Of a stretch of 11,350 nucleotides of DNA, positions 5,833 to 11,350 are shown piece by piece. Both the position numbers and the translations under genes were made by a program. Below the pieces are notes generated by a model, which worked only from the letters and a program-made list of their open reading frames with translations, was not told where the DNA came from and did not search any database. The DNA is from CAYSLA01 sp964431685. Its GTDB lineage: Bacteria; Armatimonadota; UBA5829. The stretch spans positions 1 to 11,350 of the forward strand of contig CAYSLA010000114.1 of assembly GCA_964431685.1 (NCBI GenBank). The letters run 5' to 3'. Every line of letters begins with the position of its first letter. The first letter of the stretch is position 1.

Positions 5833-7277
5833 TGGCATTATCAAACGGCGCCTCCGATGGCAAGCGCAGAGTCCTGTCTCCTGTGTTGGGGTTGCTGCCC
5901 TACGTTGTGTTTGCCATTGGCATTGCCCTCGCACCGCGTTTTGTTGGCGACAGCTCCATTGCCACCCTTATATACATCGGGATCAACGCCATTCTCTGCA
6001 TTGGCCTCAATATGCTAATGGGCTACGCCGGCCAGGTGAGCCTTGGGCATGCGGCTTTCTTCGGGTTGGGTGCATACTCAAGCGCCATACTTACCGTCCG
6101 TCCCATACAAGGTCCGATCATTCCTGGATTTGCGGCTGGAGTTGGCCTCTTGGCTGCCCTGGTCGTCCTGATATCGGTCACCCGCGTTCGAGGATGGAAA
6201 TTCGCCGTTGGGGCGCTTGCTCTGCTGCTGCTGACTCTCTTTGGGAGCCACGCCAGACTGTCGGGTGTCATCCCGATCGTAGCCGCTCTCGTAGTGTGCT
6301 CGGCGGTTATGGCAGCGCTCGGCTTGTGGCTCCGGATCGGCTGGTCGAAGTGTATGTACTCCGGGCTCACGCTCGTTGTGGTGACAGTGCTTGGCGCCTG
6401 GTTTCTGAGAAGAGTGCTTGCGGCGGGGGGCACGAATCCGTGGATCGGGATTGTTGCAGGAGTGGTTCTGACCGGCCTGATAGCCTATCTGGTCGGTAAT
6501 CAGGTGCTTCGACTGAGAGGGCACTATCTGGCGATGGCGACGTTGGGGTTTGGCATTATCGTCGAGATTGTCTTTCGGCAGTGGACGGACGTGACTGGCG
6601 GCTCGAGCGACGGCATCTTTGGAATCCCTTCGATACCCATCACGTCCCACGACAGCCTGCTGGCCAGTGGACTTGGCTGGTTGAACGGTGCGGCTCTTAC
6701 TCCACAGCGTGAGTACTTCTATCTGGTCTGGGCAGTGGTGTTTGTGGCATTGGTTGTTTCCGTCAACATCGTCCGGAGCCGGGTAGGGCGGGCAATGCGC
6801 GCGGTTCACGGCAGTGAGGTGGCGGCGGAGTCTTTGGGAGTCGACACCGAGCGCTACAAGATACAGGTATTTGTTTTCAGCGCCGTGCTTGGATCCATTG
6901 CTGGCAGTCTGCACGCTCATAATGCCGGAATCGGTTACATCAATCCGAGCGAGTTCTCCTTTATGGTGAGTGTGCAGCTATTGGTGATGGTGGTGGTCGG
7001 CGGTATGGCCAGTGTGTGGGGCGCTTTGCTCGGCGCGTTTGTAATACAGCTCCTCAAGAACTGGATGCTGGACTTGGACAAGGCCCACCACGTGGTCTTC
7101 GGCATAGTGCTCAAGGGTTTGGACCCAATAGTGTTTGGAGCCACCTTGATTCTGGTTATGATACTCTTGCCCCAGGGGTTGGTGCGAGGGATCGCGGACA
7201 GTGTCGCTGCGTCGGTGCGTGCAGCGACGCGCACGAAGAAGCGAGAAACGGAGAGTGCCGTTGGACGCACTGATTGA
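5829..7277 (+). CDS. livM: Liv-type ABC transporter permease LivM with an extra hydrophobic insertion
   Basis: The second permease of the importer has 482 aa, longer than most LivM proteins. Canonical parts are 'YIGINAILCIGLNMLMGYAG' (49-68), 'SLGHAAFFGLGAYSSA' (71-86), 'LRLRGHYLAMATLGFG' (227-242), 'VTGGSSDGIFGIP' (255-267), the EAA-type loop 'GRAMRAVHGSEVAAESLGV' (320-338) and 'VVVGGMASVWGALLGA' (388-403). In E. coli LivM about 43 residues lie between the GAY and RLRG motifs. Here there are about 145, the extra part (about 112-208) being mostly hydrophobic and probably adding three or four membrane segments. The C-terminus ends in a basic cytoplasmic tail. Two adjacent in-frame ATGs (5829, 5832) follow AGGAAGAGGG at 5815-5824, and the second is better spaced. 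The gene overlaps livH by four bases and livG by 17. Confidence 0.9.
   Translation: MMALSNGASDGKRRVLSPVLGLLPYVVFAIGIALAPRFVGDSSIATLIYIGINAILCIGLNMLMGYAGQVSLGHAAFFGLGAYSSAILTVRPIQGPIIPGFAAGVGLLAALVVLISVTRVRGWKFAVGALALLLLTLFGSHARLSGVIPIVAALVVCSAVMAALGLWLRIGWSKCMYSGLTLVVVTVLGAWFLRRVLAAGGTNPWIGIVAGVVLTGLIAYLVGNQVLRLRGHYLAMATLGFGIIVEIVFRQWTDVTGGSSDGIFGIPSIPITSHDSLLASGLGWLNGAALTPQREYFYLVWAVVFVALVVSVNIVRSRVGRAMRAVHGSEVAAESLGVDTERYKIQVFVFSAVLGSIAGSLHAHNAGIGYINPSEFSFMVSVQLLVMVVVGGMASVWGALLGAFVIQLLKNWMLDLDKAHHVVFGIVLKGLDPIVFGATLILVMILLPQGLVRGIADSVAASVRAATRTKKRETESAVGRTD
7250..7255 (+). promoter_or_regulatory. Ribosome-binding site deciding the livG start
   Basis: GGAGAG lies five bases before TTG 7261. 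This favours that codon over GTG 7255, which it overlaps, and over a GTG at 7201, which would add a basic N-terminal extension unlike the family. Confidence 0.6.
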
Positions 7278-8025
7278 GCTGCGCGAAGTCAGCCGCTCGT
7301 TTGGCGGACTGACGGCTGTGAACCGTGTGAACCTGCAGGTGAGCAGAGGCGTTACTACAGCAATCATAGGGCCAAATGGCGCTGGCAAGAGCACCCTGCT
7401 CAACCTGGTGACCGGCGTGATACCGACGACTGCGGGCGATATAGCGGTTGGAGGCCAGTCGGTGAACGGGCGAAGCAGCAGTGAGATCGCAGCAATGGGG
7501 CTCGCCAGAACGTTTCAGAATGTGCAGCTCTTCGAGAACATGTCTGTGCTTGAAAACGTGATGGTTGGCTGTCATAGTTGGACCAGGCAATCCATCGTTT
7601 CCGGCGCTCTTCGATGGGTTGGGCACTATCGCGAGGAGAAGCTCATTCGTGACGAGTCTATGCAGCAGCTCGAGGTGGTCGGCCTTCAGGAAATGGGTGA
7701 CTGTCCATCTGGGAGTCTGCCGTTTGGGAAGCAGCGAATGCTCGAGATTGCCCGGGCTTTGGCCTCGAGGCCCAAGGTGATGATGCTGGACGAGCCCGCT
7801 TCGGGCCTTTCGAGCAGAGAGACTGAAGAGCTGGCAGACCTCTTGCGCAGGATCGTCGCGAACGGGATGACTGTTGTGCTGGTCGACCACGACATGCAGT
7901 TCATTATGGACATATCTGACCAGGTGGTTGTGCTTGATCAGGGCCGGAAAATCGCGGAAGGACCGCCCAGTGTCGTGCAGAATGACCAGCAGGTTATAGC
8001 GGCCTACCTTGGGACGGAGGCGTAA
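7261..8025 (+). CDS. livG: Liv-type ABC transporter ATPase LivG
   Basis: This 254-aa cytoplasmic ATPase powers transport through LivHM together with LivF. Motifs in order are Walker A GPNGAGKST (37-45), Q-loop 'ARTFQN' with Gln86 and 'LFENMSVLENV' (90-100), family-type signature 'LPFGKQRMLEIARAL' (153-167), Walker B 'VMMLDEP' (173-179), 'ASGLS' D-loop, and the switch His210 in 'VDHDM'. The signature is not classical LSGGQ, but LivG proteins normally vary here. Length matches the family (about 255) when TTG 7261 is taken as the start. The first 17 bases lie inside the livM reading frame, a sign of tight translational coupling. Confidence 0.92.
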   Translation: MDALIELREVSRSFGGLTAVNRVNLQVSRGVTTAIIGPNGAGKSTLLNLVTGVIPTTAGDIAVGGQSVNGRSSSEIAAMGLARTFQNVQLFENMSVLENVMVGCHSWTRQSIVSGALRWVGHYREEKLIRDESMQQLEVVGLQEMGDCPSGSLPFGKQRMLEIARALASRPKVMMLDEPASGLSSRETEELADLLRRIVANGMTVVLVDHDMQFIMDISDQVVVLDQGRKIAEGPPSVVQNDQQVIAAYLGTEA

Positions 8026-8028
8026 GCC

Positions 8029-8763
8029 GTGCTGAAGTTGCAGTCGGTCGTCACACACTACGGCAGAATAGTTGCGCTCCGAGGCACGTCCCTCCACGTT
8101 GACGCGGGCGAGATCGTCGCGGTCGTGGGACCCAACGGCGCGGGCAAGACCACCGCTTTGAACACGATCTCGGGAGTGATAGCGCCGAGCTCAGGACGGA
8201 TCATATTCGATGGGCAGGACGTTACCGGGTTTTCGTCGGAGCGGCTCGTGCAGATGGGACTGGTTCAGGTGCCGGAGGGACGGCAGTTGTTTGCTGAGAT
8301 GACAGTATACGAGAATCTCACACTGGGAGCCTATCGCAACTCCAGGGCTGTCAAGAAGACGGAGACGTGCAAGGATCTGGAGTACATCTACCACGTGTTT
8401 CCTGTGCTCAAGGAGCGCACCAAACAGGCGGCTGGGACTCTCTCGGGCGGGGAGCAGCAGATGCTCGCCATCGGGCGCGCTCTGATGTCCAGGCCGCGGA
8501 TGCTGCTACTCGATGAACCGTCCATGGGGCTCGCTCCGCTCGTGGTGAAAGACATATTCCACGTCATCGGAGAGCTACGACGCAACGGGGTCACGGTGCT
8601 GCTTGTGGAACAGAACGCCAGGGCCGCCCTGGGGATCTCGAAACGGGCCTATGTCGTGGAGACCGGGCGTATAGTTATGGAGGGACCGGCTTCGGAGTTG
8701 TCGAAGAATCCCGAGGTCCGGCGCGCATATCTGGGGATGGGCTACAAACAGATAGCCGACTGA
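8029..8763 (+). CDS. livF: Liv-type ABC transporter ATPase LivF
   Basis: This 244-aa protein is the second ATPase subunit and pairs with LivG. Visible motifs are Walker A GPNGAGKTT (34-42), the LivF-specific 'VPEGRQLF' Q-loop region (81-88), 'MTVYENLTLGAY' (91-102), signature LSGGEQQ (138-144), Walker B 'MLLLDEPSMGLAP' (158-170) and 'LLVEQNA' (191-197), where LivF proteins have Gln in place of the usual switch His. Everything is family-typical. The GTG start lies three bases after the livG stop, with CGGAGG at 8015-8020 eight bases upstream inside the livG end. With this gene the five-part importer (binding protein, two permeases, two ATPases) is complete. Confidence 0.93.
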   Translation: MLKLQSVVTHYGRIVALRGTSLHVDAGEIVAVVGPNGAGKTTALNTISGVIAPSSGRIIFDGQDVTGFSSERLVQMGLVQVPEGRQLFAEMTVYENLTLGAYRNSRAVKKTETCKDLEYIYHVFPVLKERTKQAAGTLSGGEQQMLAIGRALMSRPRMLLLDEPSMGLAPLVVKDIFHVIGELRRNGVTVLLVEQNARAALGISKRAYVVETGRIVMEGPASELSKNPEVRRAYLGMGYKQIAD

Positions 8764-8773
8764 GGGAGAAGCA

Positions 8774-10093
8774 ATGCCTATCTGGAACAGAAGATCGGAG
8801 TGTATGGAGCGCACGGAGATCGAGCAACTGCAGCTTGAGAGGTTGCAGGCCACGGTCAACCGGGCTTACCGCAACGTGCCGCTCTATCATCGTAAGTTCA
8901 CCAACCTGGGGATCGAGCCGGAAGACATACAGTCGTTGGCAGACATCAGAAACCTGCCAGTAACGACAAAAGACGATCTTCGGGACGGGTATCCCTATGA
9001 AATGTTCGCGGTGCCTCTGCGAGAGATTCTGCGCATACACTCGTCAACGGCGTCCTCAGTGAAGCCGATAGTGGTTGGCTACACAAGAAATGACCTGAAG
9101 CACTGGGCCGAACTGGTGGCGCGGGTTATGAGCGCGGCCGGAGTGGTCAAAGATGATGTTGTTCAGATAGCCTTCGACTATGGTCTGTTCACTGGTGGCT
9201 TTGGCATGCACGCTGGCGCGGAACGGCTTGGTGCGTCCGTTATCCCGGTCTCCAGTGGCGCCACGGAGCGCCAAATCCAGATAATGCAGGATTTCCGCAG
9301 CACTGCGCTTGTCTCGCCTCCAAGCTATGCGCTGTACATGATTTCGCTTATGGGTAAGATGGGAGTCCCGACAGCTGGTCTGAGCTTGAGAGTCGGTCTC
9401 TTTGGCGGAGAGCCGATGAGCGATCTTGCCCGGCAGAAGATCGAGTCCGGGCTGGGAGTGGTTGCAACGGATAACTACGGGGTCAGCGCACTCATAGGCC
9501 CTGGGATTGCCGGCGAGTGCGAACTGCGGTGCGGAATGCACGTCAACGAAGACCATTTCCTTCTGGAAATCCTGAATCCGGACACGCTCGAACCGCTGCC
9601 CGAAGGTGAGGAGGGCGAGTTGGTGATCACTACTCTCACACGAGAGGGCGTGCCGATGCTGAGATATCGCACCAGAGACGTCACCAGCGTCACGAAAGTG
9701 CCCTGCAAGTGCGGAAGGACTACGGCCAGGATAGCGCCTATCCGCAAGCGGACGGACGATATGATAATCTTCCGCGGCGTGGCCGTCTATCCGGCGGATG
9801 TGGAGTCCGTTCTCTTTGAGATTGAGCACGTAGAGCCTCATTACCAGATAGTTCTTACGCAGGAGTCTGGACTGGACATCATGACGCTCAACGTGGAGCT
9901 TTCCTCTGAGATGGCCAGTGACCAGATTCAGCGCCTTCTTGAGCTGGAAGAGACCATCAAGAAGAGGGTGCATGCCATTGTCGGCGTGACTCCTCGCGTC
10001 AAGCTGGTGGAGCCCAAAGCGGTGGGTAAGGCGGGTACGGGTGACAGGATAGTAGACTTGAGGGAGAGTGGCGGCGCTTCTTTGACACCGTAG
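8774..10093 (+). CDS. PaaK-family paralogue with degenerate catalytic motifs (predicted pseudoenzyme)
   Basis: This 439-aa protein would normally be annotated phenylacetate-CoA ligase. It aligns with the product of 2019-3329 without gaps for about 300 residues (45 of the first 100 identical by hand count). The catalytic positions differ: phosphate loop SSGTTGKST becomes STASSVKPI (91-99), losing both glycines; YGLSE becomes YGVSA (235-239), losing the Mg-coordinating Glu; the GRTDD hinge becomes KRTDD (325-329); and the C-terminal Lys segment SEGKAKR becomes AGTGDR. Retained features include GGEP (211-214), RYRTRD (297-302), the Cys249/His256/Cys311/Cys313 set and the long substrate-side block 'DYGLFTGGFG...GAERLGASVIPVS' (135-160). 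The frame is intact and the start has GGGAG just upstream, so it is not a decaying pseudogene. Adenylation is probably lost or very weak. A ligand-binding, regulatory or partner role with the intact PaaK or the ACT protein is inference. Confidence 0.88.
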   Translation: MPIWNRRSECMERTEIEQLQLERLQATVNRAYRNVPLYHRKFTNLGIEPEDIQSLADIRNLPVTTKDDLRDGYPYEMFAVPLREILRIHSSTASSVKPIVVGYTRNDLKHWAELVARVMSAAGVVKDDVVQIAFDYGLFTGGFGMHAGAERLGASVIPVSSGATERQIQIMQDFRSTALVSPPSYALYMISLMGKMGVPTAGLSLRVGLFGGEPMSDLARQKIESGLGVVATDNYGVSALIGPGIAGECELRCGMHVNEDHFLLEILNPDTLEPLPEGEEGELVITTLTREGVPMLRYRTRDVTSVTKVPCKCGRTTARIAPIRKRTDDMIIFRGVAVYPADVESVLFEIEHVEPHYQIVLTQESGLDIMTLNVELSSEMASDQIQRLLELEETIKKRVHAIVGVTPRVKLVEPKAVGKAGTGDRIVDLRESGGASLTP

Positions 10094-10185
10094 ATGAGTG
10101 AGGTATTTCGCCGGTTGGATTGTTTCTTTGCTTCGGCGGGTGAAAATATGCTTCACAAAACCGATACTTGTATCAGGAATATGCG

Positions 10186-10208
10186 TTGTTCCGGTCGAAC
10201 CAGAACAA
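10186..10208. promoter_or_regulatory. 23-bp imperfect palindrome upstream of the porin gene
   Basis: TTGTTC (10186-10191) and GAACAA (10203-10208) are perfect inverted arms. Inside them GGT and ACC continue the symmetry after one mismatch, giving 9 of 11 paired positions around base 10197. The length and symmetry suit a dimeric regulator better than a terminator, since no T tract follows. No regulator is identified. Confidence 0.4.
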
Positions 10209-10219
10209 TGTGACGTTGT

Positions 10220-10236
10220 GAGCGCATTGTGCGCTC
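10220..10236. promoter_or_regulatory. 7+3+7 perfect inverted repeat upstream of the porin gene
   Basis: GAGCGCA and TGCGCTC flank TTG with perfect symmetry, ending 49 bases before the porin start. It could be an operator or a hairpin in the 5' leader. It shares the GAGCGC half with the palindrome at 554-563. Confidence 0.4.
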
Positions 10237-10273
10237 CAGGCCTACCGGCGGCCTGAGCCGGATAAACTCTAGT

Positions 10274-10279
10274 GGAGGG
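10274..10279 (+). promoter_or_regulatory. Ribosome-binding site deciding the porin start
   Basis: GGAGGG lies six bases before TTG 10286. That start gives a compact signal peptide beginning Met-Arg-Lys. A GTG at 10229 lies inside the inverted repeat above and would add a 19-residue non-hydrophobic extension. Confidence 0.65.
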
Positions 10280-10285
10280 TCACAG

Positions 10286-11350
10286 TTGAGAAAGGGTACG
10301 ATCCTATGGGTTGCGATGGCGATGGTCGCCATCTTCGTGTTGTCGGCCTGTGCGTATGCGCAGGCAAAAGTCGACGTGCACGGCTTCATGCAGCAGAGGT
10401 TCTACGCGAATCCGAGTTCGAGCATGAGAATCGCTACGGAGCGCATATCTATTCGCACAGATGCCGAGATCGACAGTCTTGGCAAGGCGTGCTTGGAGCT
10501 CTACTATCATCCGTCGGCAGGAACGCCTCTGTACATCGAGAGCGCTTTTGTAGACATGCCGTTTGCGAACGGCACCCTGCGGGTAGGCAAAGGCCGACAG
10601 ATGAACTTCGGCATTACTCCCAGCTACGGCAACAGAAAGACTTCGCAGTACGGCAGTTTCTCCGAAACATTTACCCAGGACCGCATACAGGGTCTGCAGT
10701 ATATGTTCAAGGGAGAGAACACCGAGGGCGGACTATCGCTGTACAGCGGTATGCGCATGGGCGAGAGAAAGATTGGTTCCTTTCCGGGCGCGACAGATGA
10801 CGACCAGATAGCTCACATTTGTGAGAAAGAAGATGGAGCCGCCGTAGCAGGCAAACTGCACGTCAGTGGGAAGTACGGTCTGGTGAATCCGAACTGGAAG
10901 GCGCACGTGTCTTTTGCCACGGGCGTGATGCCTCTGACCGATGCCCGCAAGATCGCCGACAAGTATCCGGGTGTCGTCACCACCCAGACCAAGATGAACA
11001 AGTATGGTGTTGATGCTATGTACACCAAGGATGCTTTCATTGCCTCGGCCGAGTTCTACAAAGGCGAGTACAGCTTCGTCGAGATCACCGGACTTAGCCT
11101 GCTGGTGGGCTGGCAGCCCAAGGGCGAGACGAAGTTCTATGTGAAGTACAACGATCTCGATAACGACCGACCCGCCAATGCAAATGAGTGGACTTGGGAC
11201 ACCAGTCAGTGGATTCTCGGCGTTGTGCAGCCCATTACCAAGAACATCTGGCTTGAAGCACAGTACGAGAAGAACAGCGAGAGCCCCGGAGCGGGCGTCG
11301 GAAGCGTCAAGAACGACTTGATATTCCTGGAGCTGTTCGCCGGTTTCTAG
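10286..11350 (+). CDS. Putative outer-membrane beta-barrel (porin-like) protein
   Basis: This 354-aa protein has a signal peptide (Arg2-Lys3, hydrophobic 6-20) ending in Ala-Tyr-Ala-Gln-Ala (23-27), a good signal peptidase I region. The mature chain starts 'KVDVHGFMQQRFY', like the first strand of many porins, and continues with alternating polar/hydrophobic strands broken by Gly/Asn/Asp turns, for example 'TLRVGKGRQMNFGI', 'GLSLYSGMRMG', 'LLVGWQPKGETKFYVKYNDLD' and 'WILGVVQPITKNIWLEAQYEKN'. It ends in Phe, the usual C-terminal barrel signal. A Leu-Ser-Ala-Cys sequence (19-22) is also a lipobox match, so a lipoprotein cannot be excluded. The stop codon is the final three bases of the window. 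It follows the paaK-liv operon by 192 bases on the same strand. Outer-membrane entry of the importer's substrate is an attractive but unproven role. Confidence 0.72.
   Translation: MRKGTILWVAMAMVAIFVLSACAYAQAKVDVHGFMQQRFYANPSSSMRIATERISIRTDAEIDSLGKACLELYYHPSAGTPLYIESAFVDMPFANGTLRVGKGRQMNFGITPSYGNRKTSQYGSFSETFTQDRIQGLQYMFKGENTEGGLSLYSGMRMGERKIGSFPGATDDDQIAHICEKEDGAAVAGKLHVSGKYGLVNPNWKAHVSFATGVMPLTDARKIADKYPGVVTTQTKMNKYGVDAMYTKDAFIASAEFYKGEYSFVEITGLSLLVGWQPKGETKFYVKYNDLDNDRPANANEWTWDTSQWILGVVQPITKNIWLEAQYEKNSESPGAGVGSVKNDLIFLELFAGF

Noticed and set aside
6078..6920. Open frame of 280 codons on the minus strand inside livM
   Set aside because: A highly charged, low-complexity translation opposite a hydrophobic membrane protein is the expected shadow.
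7201..7260. Longer livG starting at GTG 7201
   Set aside because: It would add 20 basic residues not seen in LivG and overlap livM by 77 bases. TTG 7261 has GGAGAG at the right distance and gives the normal length.
7717..7734. LivG signature LPFGKQ instead of LSGGQ as a sign of inactivity
   Set aside because: LivG proteins normally have L-x-[YF]-G-x-Q here, and all other ATPase motifs are intact.
7156..8097. Open frame of 313 codons on the minus strand
   Set aside because: It is antisense to the end of livM and all of livG. The product is rich in His/Arg with no family pattern.
10109..10138. Terminator after the second PaaK gene (CGCCG ... CGGCG)
   Set aside because: The stem is only five base pairs with a 20-base loop and no T tract, so it is not convincing.
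9056..10156. Open frame of 366 codons on the minus strand
   Set aside because: It lies wholly opposite the well-supported PaaK paralogue, has no recognisable domain, and its composition is that of a complementary-strand shadow of a GC-rich gene.
10152..10182. Promoter for the porin gene using TTCACA as -35
   Set aside because: The -35 matches five of six, but no acceptable -10 lies 16-18 bases downstream (best candidates match three of six).
1..11350. Search for CRISPR arrays, tRNA or rRNA genes, insertion sequences and phage attachment sites
   Set aside because: I saw no regularly spaced repeats, cloverleaf-like segments, transposase motifs or terminal inverted repeats. This was by eye only.

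Overview
The window reads as a piece of chromosome from a moderately GC-rich, Gram-negative-type (two-membrane) bacterium. The evidence is a PEP-CTERM sorting tail in the first gene, signal peptides on three proteins, and a putative outer-membrane beta-barrel ending in Phe. The 391-aa secreted protein with OB-like C-terminal repeats, next to a PEP-CTERM gene, resembles proteins I associate with Armatimonadota and similar uncultured lineages. That assignment is a low-confidence inference. All genes lie on the + strand, and about half use GTG or TTG starts.

Layout. Bases 1-369 are the 3' end of a PEP-CTERM surface protein, closed by a strong hairpin terminator (410-447). Bases 600-1775 encode a secreted protein of unknown function. 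A 243-base gap follows, carrying a plausible promoter with a palindrome over its -10 element. It leads into a tight eight-gene run (2019-10093): phenylacetate-CoA ligase family gene (paaK), tandem-ACT protein, Liv-type substrate-binding protein, livH, livM, livG, livF, and a second PaaK-family gene. Junctions overlap by 4 to 17 bases or are separated by at most 35, so this is almost certainly one operon. After a 192-base gap containing two dyad-symmetric elements comes a putative porin (10286-11350), whose stop codon is the last three bases of the window.

How it fits together. The Liv-type ABC importer would bring an organic acid or amino acid across the inner membrane. The first PaaK has all expected adenylate-forming motifs and could trap the cargo as a CoA thioester. 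The tandem-ACT protein is a likely amino-acid or aromatic-ligand sensor. The porin may supply outer-membrane entry. Aryl acids such as phenylacetate or indoleacetate are the obvious candidates, but the sequence does not fix the substrate, and no downstream catabolic genes are present.

Most interesting. The second PaaK paralogue (8774-10093) aligns with the first without gaps over most of its length. It has nevertheless lost the glycines of the phosphate-binding loop, the catalytic Glu of the YGxSE motif and the C-terminal Lys, while keeping the fold, a Cys/His set and parts of the nucleotide pocket. It looks like a retained pseudoenzyme, perhaps a ligand-binding or partner subunit. LivM also carries an extra hydrophobic block of about 100 residues that may have arisen by internal duplication.
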